A stretch of DNA of 34,797 bases, from the NCBI RefSeq assembly GCF_001417955.2, contig NZ_LKTM01000349.1, positions 1 through 34,797 on the forward strand, in the 5' to 3' direction. The notes below the pieces were generated by a model. The model was not told the origin of the DNA and made no database searches. It worked only from the letters and a program-made list of their open reading frames with translations. Shown one piece after another: positions 7,752-15,785 of this stretch. The stretch's first letter is position 1. Every line of letters begins with the position of its first letter. The position numbers and the translations under genes were made by a program. Source of the DNA: Mycobacterium gordonae. Its GTDB lineage: Bacteria > Actinomycetota > Actinomycetes > Mycobacteriales > Mycobacteriaceae.

Positions 7752-8897
7752 ATGATCGACTTTGGCGCATTACCTCCCGAAATCAACTCCATGCGCATGT
7801 ACACCGGCGCCGGTCCGGCGCCGATGATGGCGGCCGCCGCGGCGTGGAACGGACTGGCGGTCGAGCTCAGCACAACCGCGGATTCGTTCGAGTCGGTGGT
7901 CACTGCGCTCACCACCGAGCAGTGGATGGGTCCCGCTTCGCTGTCCATGGCTGCTGCGGCCCAACCCTTTCTGGCCTGGTTGTCCTATACCGCGGACGCG
8001 ACGGCGCTGGCGGGCGCGCAAGCTGTCGCGTCGGCGGCGGCGTTCGAGACGGCCCATGCGATGACGGTCCCGCCGGGCGAGGTGGCCGCCAACAGAGCCC
8101 TGCTGGCGATGCTGGTGGCGACCAACGTCTTGGGGCAGAACACGCCTGCCATCGCGGCCACCGAGGCGCACTACGGCGAAATGTGGGCTCAGGATGCGCT
8201 GGCGATGTACGGGTACGCCACGTCGTCGGCGGCCTCGGGAAAGCTGAATCCGTTGGCCCCGCCGGCCCAGGCCACCAACCCCGCCGGCCCGGCCGCCCAA
8301 GCCGCGGCGGTCAGCCAGGCCGTTCAGCAATCCGGACTGAACAACCTGATCGGCGACATCCCCAACGCGGTGCGTGGCCTGGCCTCTCCGGCGGCGGCAG
8401 ATGCCGCGGCTCTGGACTCGGTCACCCAGAGCATCACCGATCTGCTGGCCGTCCCGTTCGTGCAGAACACCATCAACGGTGCCGTCAACACCGCCGGATG
8501 GTTCACCACTGCCGGGATCACTACGGCGGTGTTCCTGCAGCACACCCTGAACACCCTGCCCGCAGCTGGGTCCGCCGCGGGGATCGGTTCAGCAGGCGCC
8601 GCCGCGGTAGCGAATGCGGTGACCCCGCTCGGCGCGGTAACCGCTCCGCTGCTGGGCGCCGCGTCCTCGGTCGGTGGGCTCTCGGTACCGGCAAGCTGGT
8701 CCACCGCCGCGCCTGCCGTCACCGTCGGCGCGACCGCCGCCGAGGGCAGTGGTTGGACGGTGCCCGGGGAAGCGGGGTCTGTGGCAGGTGTCCCCGGTGC
8801 GCCCGGGTTCGCGGTAGGGGGCAGAGGCGGGGGTGGTGTCGCCGGGCCGCGCTACGGGTTCAAACCGGTTGTCATGCCCAGGCACGTAGTCGTCTGA
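7752..8897 (+). CDS. PPE family protein, PPE-SVP subfamily (PPE43-position)
   Basis: 381 residues from ATG 7752. The PPE domain covers about residues 1-175, with PPE at 8-10 and the WxG turn WMG at 58-60. The SVP signature GGLSVPASW is at 308-316, and the protein ends GPRYGFKPVVMPRHVVV, typical of the PPE-SVP subfamily. It is 19 bases downstream of the PE gene, the usual arrangement of PE/PPE heterodimers secreted by type VII systems and placed at the mycobacterial surface. The middle part (about 180-300) is Ala/Gly/Thr-rich and hydrophobic. Gene order suggests it corresponds to PPE43 (Rv2768c), but I have no alignment to prove orthology. Confidence 0.92.
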   Translation: MIDFGALPPEINSMRMYTGAGPAPMMAAAAAWNGLAVELSTTADSFESVVTALTTEQWMGPASLSMAAAAQPFLAWLSYTADATALAGAQAVASAAAFETAHAMTVPPGEVAANRALLAMLVATNVLGQNTPAIAATEAHYGEMWAQDALAMYGYATSSAASGKLNPLAPPAQATNPAGPAAQAAAVSQAVQQSGLNNLIGDIPNAVRGLASPAAADAAALDSVTQSITDLLAVPFVQNTINGAVNTAGWFTTAGITTAVFLQHTLNTLPAAGSAAGIGSAGAAAVANAVTPLGAVTAPLLGAASSVGGLSVPASWSTAAPAVTVGATAAEGSGWTVPGEAGSVAGVPGAPGFAVGGRGGGGVAGPRYGFKPVVMPRHVVV

Positions 8898-9039
8898 TCA
8901 TTGGAATTCCCTATGAGAACGATGAGTTCACTGTCAGCGGTTATGTTCACCGCGGTTTAAACTTGACCCAACAGGTTGCCGACGAGGTCTGGGAGGTCGT
9001 CGGACGCCCAATGGACTTACACCGAAACAGGATTCGCTG

Positions 9040-10122
9040 TTGGATTTTGGAGCCCTACCGCCCGAGGTCAACTCGGCCTGCATATACGCCGGCGCGGGTC
9101 CGGCGCCGATGTTGGCCGCCGCGGCTGCGTGGAGCGGTATTTCCGATGAATTGCGCACCGCTGCCTCTTCTTTCGACTCTGTCGTGCAACGCCTGAGTGG
9201 TGAAGCGTGGGTGGGCTACGCGTCGTTGTCGATGGTGGCCGCCGCCCGGCCCTTCGTGGACTGGCTGACCTGCACGGCGGAATCGTCGGCGCGCGCGGCA
9301 ACGCAGGCCATGTCATCGGTGGCCGCTTACGAGACGGCCTTTGCCATGATGGTTCCCCCTGCCGAGGTGGCGGCCAACCGGGCTGAGCTGGCCGCGCTGA
9401 CCGCAACGAACACTTTCGGGCAGAACACCCCGGCCATCGCGGTGCTCGAGGCGCGTTACAGCGAAATGTGGGCTCGTGACGCGGCCGCTATGTACGGCTA
9501 TGCGGCTTCCTCCGCCGCGGCGGCACGACTGGATCCGCTGACGAGCCCGTCTGCGACCACCAGCGCGGCCGGAATCGCAAACATGCAGCAGGCAGGCCTC
9601 GTCAGCCTGATCACGCAAGGCCCCGCGGCCGTCCAGAGTCTTGCCGCCCCGGAGGCCGTGGAGGACACCGGCACGACGTTGCTCGACCTTTTCGTCGAAT
9701 TCGATCAAGCCGAGCTGTGGTGGGCAGATGAGTTCGACCACAACAGGGCCACGTACTACGACTACTCCATCGGTCAGATCGGCACCAACAGTGGCGATGA
9801 CGACGCCGAGGAGATCGCCGGCCCGGTCGCCAAGCGGGCAGCTATGGTGCATCCCGTACGACCCACTCCGACGGCTGCCGGATTGGGCCGCGCGCACACG
9901 GTCGGTCAGCTGTCCGTGCCGGCAAGCTGGTCCGATTCGGCACCGGTGAGGACCGCCAGGACGGTCGTGGATGGCACCTACTGGGCCGTCCCCGAGCACG
10001 ACGAATCGGGCGGGGCGGTGCCGCTGGCACCGGGGATGGTCGCGACTGCCGGTGGCACCGGCGCACCGGGTCCGCGATACGGCGTCAAGCCGATCGTGAT
10101 GCCCAGGCAACGCATCGTCTGA
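9040..10122 (+). CDS. PPE family protein, PPE-SVP subfamily, with unusual acidic aromatic middle segment
   Basis: 360 residues. The start is TTG 9040, which gives MDFGALPPEVNS aligned with the previous PPE; a weak AGGA lies about eight bases upstream. The PPE domain has PPE at 7-9 and WVG at 57-59. The SVP signature GQLSVPASW is at 289-297, and the tail is GPRYGVKPIVMPRQRIV. The N- and C-terminal regions resemble the preceding PPE, which suggests tandem duplication. Residues about 208-265 differ: they are acidic and rich in Trp and Tyr (FDQAELWWADEFDHN, TYYDYSIG, GDDDAEE), where the sister protein has hydrophobic Ala/Thr helices. It has no PE partner of its own; the PE at 6971 could serve both. 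The 142 bases upstream hold no supported gene. Confidence 0.9.
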   Translation: MDFGALPPEVNSACIYAGAGPAPMLAAAAAWSGISDELRTAASSFDSVVQRLSGEAWVGYASLSMVAAARPFVDWLTCTAESSARAATQAMSSVAAYETAFAMMVPPAEVAANRAELAALTATNTFGQNTPAIAVLEARYSEMWARDAAAMYGYAASSAAAARLDPLTSPSATTSAAGIANMQQAGLVSLITQGPAAVQSLAAPEAVEDTGTTLLDLFVEFDQAELWWADEFDHNRATYYDYSIGQIGTNSGDDDAEEIAGPVAKRAAMVHPVRPTPTAAGLGRAHTVGQLSVPASWSDSAPVRTARTVVDGTYWAVPEHDESGGAVPLAPGMVATAGGTGAPGPRYGVKPIVMPRQRIV

Positions 10123-10131
10123 ACCGGGTCG

Positions 10132-10137
10132 TACGCT
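10132..10137 (+). promoter_or_regulatory. -10 box of the acyl-CoA carboxylase gene (leaderless)
   Basis: TACGCT lies seven bases before ATG 10145, and no Shine-Dalgarno site is seen. The same hexamer and spacing occur at thyX and ftsK. This implies a promoter independent of the PPE gene that ends at 10122. Confidence 0.65.
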
Positions 10138-10144
10138 GTGCCCT

Positions 10145-13100
10145 ATGCGGCCACCACCGCGCGATGTCCTCATCGCAAACCGCGGCGAGATTGCCCTCCG
10201 CATCATCCGCACCGCAACCGAACTCGGCTCGCGGACCGTCGCGGTCTATGCCGAGGATGACGCCGACAGTCCGCACGTGCACGCGGCCGATGAGGCAATT
10301 GCGCTGCGGGGCAACGGCGTAGCCGCCTATCTCGACCAGTCCGCCGTTCTGGACGCCGCGAAGACGTCGGGTGTGACGCTGGTTCACCCGGGTTACGGGT
10401 TCCTCAGCGAAAACCCCGAATTTGCGCGCGCCTGCACGTCCGCGGGCTTGGTGTTCGTAGGCCCGGACGCCGAAGTCCTCGAACTGGTCGGCAACAAGTC
10501 TTTGGCCCGGGCCGCGGCGGTCGCCGCCGGTGTTCCGGTGCTGGCCGGCACCGAGGGGCCGACCAGCGTCGAGGACGTGCGCGCGTTCTTCGCCGCCCGC
10601 GACGGTGCCATCATGCTCAAGGCCCTGGCCGGTGGTGGCGGGCGCGGCATGCGCAGGGTCGATCGCCTCGACCAGATCGACGACGCCTACCGCCGGTCCG
10701 CCGCGGAAGCACAACTCGGCTTCGGTGACTCGGCACTGTTCGCCGAAGAGCTGCTGCCCGGCGCGCGGCACATCGAGGTGCAGATCGTCGCCGCATCGGC
10801 AGGACGACGAACCCGTGCCCTGGCGCTGGGCGATCGGGATTGCAGCATTCAGCGGCGTTACCAGAAGCTGGTGGAAATCGCCCCGGCCCAGCACCTTTCC
10901 GCCGACCTGCGCCGCCGCCTGCACCAGTCGGCGGCCCGGTTGTGTGCCGGGGTGGGTTTGCGCGGACTGGCCACCGTCGAATTCCTGGTCAATGGCGAAG
11001 ATTTCGTCTTCCTCGAGATCAATCCGCGCATCCAGGTGGAACACACGATCACCGAGGCAGTCACCGGCATCGACCTGGTGGCCGTCCAGCTGGCCATCGC
11101 CGAAGGCGCCTCGTTCGGCGAACTGCCGCTGCCCGCCGGAATAGCAGCGGACGGAACCGAAGTCGGTGGTGAGGCGGCCGCAGCGGCAGGCATCGCGATC
11201 CAGACCCGGGTCAACATGGAAACTTTCGGGCCGGACGGCTCGGTGCTTCCCAGTGCCGGCACCCTCACCGTGTTCACCCCGCCGACCGGACCCGGCGTAC
11301 GCGTCGACACCTACGGCCGGCCCGGCCTCGCGCCCAGTCCACGATTCGATTCGCTACTTGCCAAGGTGATCACCCACGTCCACGGCACGACGTTCGGCGC
11401 GGCGGTCCGCAAAGCACACACCGCCTTGAGCGAGTTCGGTATCGAGGGGATCGGAACCAACCTTCCCGTTCTGCTAGAGCTGTTGTCCGACAAAGAATTT
11501 CAGCAGGGAGCGGTGTCGACGACCTTCCTCGACGACAAGCTTCCGCAGCTGACCGCCGCGGCGGCGACCCACCGGCGTCAGCACCCGGCGCAGGTCGCGG
11601 TCGAGCTCTACCCGGGTGAGGAGGTGCTACGCGCGCAACTGGCCGGCACGGTGGTCGAGGTGGTTTCCGACGGCGCCGAGGTCGGCGCCGGCGGGCAGGT
11701 GGTGGTGCTGGAGGCGATGAAGATGCAGCACGTCCTGACCGCCCCGGATGCGCTGTGCACGGTTCGCATCCTGGTGACCCCCGGTCAGGTGGTCGGAACC
11801 GGGGACCCGCTGGTGGTGTTCACCCGGAGCGGATCCGGATCCGAAAGTGAATCAATTTCGGCCGCAGTCGATCTCGACCGTCCGCGCGAAGATCTCGACG
11901 AGGTCCGGCAACGGCACCGGATGACTCTCGACGAGGGGCGTCCGGCCGCGGTCGACAAGCGGCACAAGCTCGGTCGCCGCACGGCGCGGGAGAACATCGC
12001 CGACCTCGTCGACGCCGGCAGCTTCGTGGAGTACGGCGCGCTGGCGATCGCCGCCCAGCGCAGCAGGCGCTCCGACGAAGACTTGATCGCCAACACCCCG
12101 GCAGACGGCCTGGTCGCCGGCCTGGCCACCATCGGTGCGGATCGCTTCGGGCGGCAGGCCGCATCTGCCGTCGTCGTGTCTTATGACTACACCGTGCTGG
12201 CCGGAACACAGGGCATGCGAAACCACGCCAAGACCGACCGGATTTTCGAACTGGCGGGCCGAAAGCGTTTGCCGGTAGTCCTTTTCGCCGAGGGCGGCGG
12301 AGGGCGACCCGGGGACACGGACGTGGGGGGCATGGCGGGACTGGATGTGCCCACGTTCCGCATGCTGGCCGGGTTGTCGGGCCGAGTCCCGCTCGTATCG
12401 ATCGTCTCCGGGCGGTGCTTCGCCGGCAATGCCGCGCTGGCCGGGGTCTGCGACGTGATCATCGCGACGCCGGACGCCAACATCGGAATGGGCGGCCCGG
12501 CAATGATCGAGGGCGGTGGCCTCGGCGTCTATCCACCCGAGGCGATCGGGCCGATCGACGTCCAGCGGCGCAACGGCGTCGTGAGCCTGGTGGCCCCCGA
12601 CGAGGCCCACGCGGTGTCGTTGGCCAAGCGTTATCTCGGCTATTTCCAAGGCGCCGTGACGGACTGGGAAGCACCCGATCCACGTCTGGCCCGGCATGTG
12701 GTGCCGCAGAATCGGCTGCGCGCCTACGACGTACACCGGGCGATCGAAAGCGTCGTGGATGTCGATTCGGTGCTGGAACTGCGTCCCGATTACGGAGTCG
12801 GCGTCGTGACCGCGCTGGTCCGGGTCGAGGGTGTGGCCTACGGCCTGATCGCCAACAGCAGTCACCACCTCGGCGGTGCGATCGACGCGGAAGCGGCCGA
12901 CAAGGTCGGCGACTTCCTGACCTTATGCGAGTCCTTTCGGATGCCGGTGATATCGCTGTGCGACACCCCCGGATTCATGGTGGGACCGGAGGCCGAGAAG
13001 GATGCGGCGGTGCGGCGTTTCGGCCGGATGTTCATTCTGGGGGCGCAACTGACGGTGCCGTTCGGAATGATCATTCTGCGCAAGGGATACGGCCTGGGCG

Positions 13101-13384
13101 CGATGGCCATGGCCGGTGGATCGTTCCGCGCACCGCAATTCACCGTCGCGTGGCCCACTGGGGAGATCGGCGGCATGGGCTTGGAAGGCGCTGTGCGCCT
13201 TGGCTTCAGCAAGGAACTCGCCGCGGCCCCGGACGAAATCCAGCGACAGGCCTTGTTCGACAAACTTGTCGCGGCTGCCTACCAGCACGGCAAGGCGCTA
13301 CGCGCCGGCACCACCTTCGAGCTGGACGACGTGATAGATCCCGCCGACTCCCGGGCCTGGATCACCAGGCTCCGAGATCGCTGA
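10145..13384 (+). CDS. Single-chain biotin-dependent acyl-CoA carboxylase (LCC type: BC-BT-BCCP-CT)
   Basis: 1079 residues. A biotin carboxylase domain (about 5-450) opens with DVLIANRGEIALRII, has an ATP-grasp glycine loop KALAGGGGRGMRRV and the motif FLEINPRIQVEH at 289-300. A linker of about 450-490 follows, then a BCCP domain with EAMKM (biotinyl Lys526), then a full carboxyltransferase (about 585-1079) with both the N half (KLGRRTARENIADLVDAG) and the C half (CDTPGFMVG, GAMAMAGG). Mycobacterial acyl-CoA carboxylases are normally split into AccA and AccD chains. The same one-chain order is known for the long-chain acyl-CoA carboxylase of M. avium subsp. paratuberculosis, which accepts long and short acyl-CoAs. 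Acyl-CoA plus bicarbonate and ATP would give an alpha-carboxy acyl-CoA. A leaderless promoter is likely. Neighbouring FadD, FadE and SDR genes fit lipid metabolism. Confidence 0.93.
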   Translation: MRPPPRDVLIANRGEIALRIIRTATELGSRTVAVYAEDDADSPHVHAADEAIALRGNGVAAYLDQSAVLDAAKTSGVTLVHPGYGFLSENPEFARACTSAGLVFVGPDAEVLELVGNKSLARAAAVAAGVPVLAGTEGPTSVEDVRAFFAARDGAIMLKALAGGGGRGMRRVDRLDQIDDAYRRSAAEAQLGFGDSALFAEELLPGARHIEVQIVAASAGRRTRALALGDRDCSIQRRYQKLVEIAPAQHLSADLRRRLHQSAARLCAGVGLRGLATVEFLVNGEDFVFLEINPRIQVEHTITEAVTGIDLVAVQLAIAEGASFGELPLPAGIAADGTEVGGEAAAAAGIAIQTRVNMETFGPDGSVLPSAGTLTVFTPPTGPGVRVDTYGRPGLAPSPRFDSLLAKVITHVHGTTFGAAVRKAHTALSEFGIEGIGTNLPVLLELLSDKEFQQGAVSTTFLDDKLPQLTAAAATHRRQHPAQVAVELYPGEEVLRAQLAGTVVEVVSDGAEVGAGGQVVVLEAMKMQHVLTAPDALCTVRILVTPGQVVGTGDPLVVFTRSGSGSESESISAAVDLDRPREDLDEVRQRHRMTLDEGRPAAVDKRHKLGRRTARENIADLVDAGSFVEYGALAIAAQRSRRSDEDLIANTPADGLVAGLATIGADRFGRQAASAVVVSYDYTVLAGTQGMRNHAKTDRIFELAGRKRLPVVLFAEGGGGRPGDTDVGGMAGLDVPTFRMLAGLSGRVPLVSIVSGRCFAGNAALAGVCDVIIATPDANIGMGGPAMIEGGGLGVYPPEAIGPIDVQRRNGVVSLVAPDEAHAVSLAKRYLGYFQGAVTDWEAPDPRLARHVVPQNRLRAYDVHRAIESVVDVDSVLELRPDYGVGVVTALVRVEGVAYGLIANSSHHLGGAIDAEAADKVGDFLTLCESFRMPVISLCDTPGFMVGPEAEKDAAVRRFGRMFILGAQLTVPFGMIILRKGYGLGAMAMAGGSFRAPQFTVAWPTGEIGGMGLEGAVRLGFSKELAAAPDEIQRQALFDKLVAAAYQHGKALRAGTTFELDDVIDPADSRAWITRLRDR

Positions 13385-13396
13385 CGCGGGCAAATG

Positions 13397-13744
13397 TCAG
13401 GCGTGGCCGGAACCGCAACCGACGCCGGGGAGGCAGCCCTCGCCGCCGGGAACGCCGCCCGGTCCCCAGAACTGACCGCCGTTGCCGCAGCCGACGCCGG
13501 GGATGCAGCCCTGTCCGCCCGGACCGCCGTTCGGCCCCTGGTCGGTGCCGCCGGAGCCGCAGTTGCCGTTCGGGTCGCAGCCACCGCCGCCCGGGTCGAG
13601 GGGGATGAAGTGGGTGATTCCGGTGCTGGTAGTGCTCGGCCCGGCCGCGACAACGTCGGCCGCGGCCATCGGCGCCGCGGCGATCGCTGTAGCGACAGCC
13701 CCGGCCACCACCAGTGGTTTGAGGAGGTTGATTTTCGCTAACAT
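13397..13744 (-). CDS. Small secreted Gly-rich protein with three 24-residue C-x5-C repeats
   Basis: 115 residues from ATG 13744. This start begins directly with a Sec signal peptide (MLAKINLLKPLVVAGAVATA, then an AAA-D cleavage site near residue 29). A longer frame from GTG 13807 would put 21 residues before the signal and is less likely. After Asp30 comes a Thr/Ser-rich stretch, then GCDPNGNCGSGG, GCIPGVGCGNGG and GCLPGVGCGSGHA. The cysteines are at 56/62, 80/86 and 104/110, so the repeat period is exactly 24 residues and the protein ends in the third repeat. I do not recognise a characterised family. Paired cysteines suggest disulfides or metal binding outside the membrane. The gene is divergent from the SDR operon (83 bases between starts) and its stop is 12 bases from the convergent carboxylase stop. 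Confidence 0.75.
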   Translation of the reverse strand: MLAKINLLKPLVVAGAVATAIAAAPMAAADVVAAGPSTTSTGITHFIPLDPGGGGCDPNGNCGSGGTDQGPNGGPGGQGCIPGVGCGNGGQFWGPGGVPGGEGCLPGVGCGSGHA

Positions 13745-13827
13745 TCCAGTCGCATACCACGTGTGCCCATATTCAAACCTGGCACCAGGCGGGTTCATTC
13801 TTTTCACGCGAACAGAAGGCGTAACAC

Positions 13828-14604
13828 ATGACCTCTTTGGATTTGACCGGCCGCACCGCCATCGTCACCGGCGCTTCGCGGGGCATCGGATTGGCGATTT
13901 CCCAGAAGCTTTCCGATGCCGGTGCCAACGTGGTGCTGACCGCCCGTAAGCAGGAAGCAGCCGATGCGGCCGCCGCGCAGGTGGGCGATCGGGCGCTCGG
14001 CGTAGGCGCGCACGCCGTCGACGAGGACGCCGCGCGGCGCTGCGTCGATCTCACTCTCGAGCGGTTCGGCCGGGTGGACATTCTGATCAACAACGCCGGC
14101 ACGAACCCGGCCTACGGTCCACTGATCGACCAGGACCACGCCCGTTTCAACAAGATCTTCGACGTCAATCTCTGGGCGCCGCTGCTGTGGACGTCGCTGG
14201 TGGTCAAGTCGGGGATGGGGGAGCATGGTGGCGCCATCGTCAACACCGCCTCGATCGGTGGCATGCACCAGTCCCCGGCCATGGGCCTGTACAACGCCAC
14301 GAAAGCCGCGCTGATTCACGTCACCAAGCAACTGGCACTGGAACTTTCGCCGCGCATCCGGGTCAACGCGATCGCTCCTGGCGTGGTACGCACCAAGCTG
14401 GCCGAAGCCCTGTGGAAGGACCACGAGGACCCGCTGGCCTCATCGATCGCGCTGGGCCGGATCGGTGAGCCCGACGATGTGGCCGCCGCGGTCGCGTTCC
14501 TGGTCTCCGACGCGGCCAGCTGGATCACCGGCGAAACGCTGGTGATCGACGGCGGCCTGCTGCTGGGCGCGGCGCAAGGTTTCCAGTCCGGCGGCGGGCG
14601 GTGA
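13828..14604 (+). CDS. Short-chain dehydrogenase/reductase (Rv2766c-like)
   Basis: 258 residues, ATG at 13828 with AGAAGG upstream. This is a classical SDR Rossmann fold: TGASRGIG at 13-20 (cofactor loop), NNAG near 90, the catalytic YNATK with Tyr155 and Lys159, and a C-terminal WITGETLVIDGG. It is very similar to my memory of Rv2766c of M. tuberculosis, including MTSLDLTGR and ALWKDHEDPLA. The reaction is NAD(P)-dependent oxidation or reduction of a hydroxy- or ketoacyl-type substrate; the substrate is unknown. It heads a tight operon: the next gene starts inside its stop (GTGA at 14601). Being coupled to two acyl-CoA dehydrogenases points to a beta-oxidation-like step. Confidence 0.92.
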   Translation: MTSLDLTGRTAIVTGASRGIGLAISQKLSDAGANVVLTARKQEAADAAAAQVGDRALGVGAHAVDEDAARRCVDLTLERFGRVDILINNAGTNPAYGPLIDQDHARFNKIFDVNLWAPLLWTSLVVKSGMGEHGGAIVNTASIGGMHQSPAMGLYNATKAALIHVTKQLALELSPRIRVNAIAPGVVRTKLAEALWKDHEDPLASSIALGRIGEPDDVAAAVAFLVSDAASWITGETLVIDGGLLLGAAQGFQSGGGR

Positions 14605-15785
14605 CTACCGAAGCCGAAGTGGACGTGCTGGTCCGGGCCTTGCTGGACCAGCACGACCCGGCCACCACCGCGCCACGGGACTTCCTGGGAGCCCAGTACG
14701 ACGCGGGCCTCGCGTGGGTGCATCTACCGGTCGGATTCGGGGGCCTGGGGCTGCCGCGGACCGCGCAGGAACGCGTGCACACGCAGCTGGCCGCCGCGGG
14801 TGCGCCCATCGGCGGCACCGAGAAGAACTACATCGGCATGGGCATGGCAGCGCCGACGATAGCGGCCTACGGGACCGACGAGCAGAAACGAAAGTTCCTG
14901 CGTCCGTTGTTCACTGGCGAACAGATCTACTGCCAGTTGTTCAGCGAACCGGGCGCCGGGTCCGACCTGGCCGCGGCGGCCACCCGCGCCGTGCGCGACG
15001 GGGACGACTGGATCGTCAACGGGCAGAAGGTGTGGACGTCGCAGGCCCAGCACGCGCAGATGGCGATCCTGGTCGCACGCACAAACCCCGACGTCCCCAA
15101 ACACGCCGGCTTGACCTATTTTCTGTGCGACATGACTCAACCGGGCGTCGAAGTACGGCCACTGCGTCAGATCACCGGTGAAGCGGAGTTCAACGAGGTC
15201 TTCCTGACCGACGTCCGGATACCCGACGCCAACCGGCTCGGACCCGAAGGCGGCGGCTGGCGGGTTGCCACCACAACGCTCAACAACGAGCGGGTCGCGA
15301 TCGGTTCGCGCGCCGGCACCCCGCGCGAGAGCGGCCACATCGGGAAGGTCGCCAAGGCCTGGCGAAGTGATGCGGCACTGCGTAATCCCGCCATGCACGA
15401 CGAATTGATGCGCCTGTGGGTCGACGCGGAGGTCCTTCGCCTCACCGGCGAGCGGCTGCGCCAGCAGGCCGCGAGCGGTCAGCCCGGGCCGGAGGGCGCC
15501 GGCATGAAGATCGCGTTTGCCCGTATCGCGCAAGCGATTTCGGGCTTTGAGATCGAGCTGCACGGTGAGGCGGGGCTGAGCTATGACGACTGGACCATGC
15601 GCCGGCCGGACGTTGTCGACCTGACCGGCCGCGAGCCCGGGTACCGCTACCTACGGGCCAGGGGCAACTCGATAGAGGGCGGTACCTCGGAGATTCTGCG
15701 TAACACCGTCTCCGAGCGGGTGCTGGGCCTGCCCGGTGAGCACCGGGTGGACAAGGCCGTCGCATGGAAGGACCTGCCCCGATGA
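14601..15785 (+). CDS. Acyl-CoA dehydrogenase, catalytic subunit type (FadE-like)
   Basis: 394 residues, GTG start at 14601 overlapping the SDR stop by four bases. The ACAD fold is clear: an N-terminal helical domain, the middle beta domain with YCQLFSEPGAGSDLA and WIVNGQKVWTSQAQHA, and a C-terminal helical domain with RYLRARGNSIEGGTSEILRN. Glu359 in EGGTSEI aligns with the catalytic base of medium-chain acyl-CoA dehydrogenase. It should form the 2,3-double bond of an acyl-CoA using FAD. It is translationally coupled (ATGA) to a second, shorter ACAD that lacks this motif. Adjacent pairs of this kind in mycobacteria, such as ChsE4-ChsE5, form alpha2beta2 heterotetramers acting on sterol side chains, so a heteromeric enzyme is likely here. 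The substrate is unknown. Confidence 0.93.
   Translation: MTTEAEVDVLVRALLDQHDPATTAPRDFLGAQYDAGLAWVHLPVGFGGLGLPRTAQERVHTQLAAAGAPIGGTEKNYIGMGMAAPTIAAYGTDEQKRKFLRPLFTGEQIYCQLFSEPGAGSDLAAAATRAVRDGDDWIVNGQKVWTSQAQHAQMAILVARTNPDVPKHAGLTYFLCDMTQPGVEVRPLRQITGEAEFNEVFLTDVRIPDANRLGPEGGGWRVATTTLNNERVAIGSRAGTPRESGHIGKVAKAWRSDAALRNPAMHDELMRLWVDAEVLRLTGERLRQQAASGQPGPEGAGMKIAFARIAQAISGFEIELHGEAGLSYDDWTMRRPDVVDLTGREPGYRYLRARGNSIEGGTSEILRNTVSERVLGLPGEHRVDKAVAWKDLPR

Noticed and set aside
8913..8960. Mini-ORF of 15 codons between the two PPE genes (MRTMSSLSAVMFTAV)
   Set aside because: No good ribosome binding site, no -10 box at leaderless spacing and too short to judge; it may be remnant DNA of the PPE duplication.
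7844..9196. 450-codon plus-strand frame overlapping the first PPE gene
   Set aside because: It is out of frame with a clear PPE protein, with Arg/Gly-rich composition typical of a shadow frame.
12415..13608. 397-codon frame over the end of the carboxylase gene and the secreted-protein gene
   Set aside because: Arg-rich shadow frame across two supported genes on both strands; no start signal or family feature.
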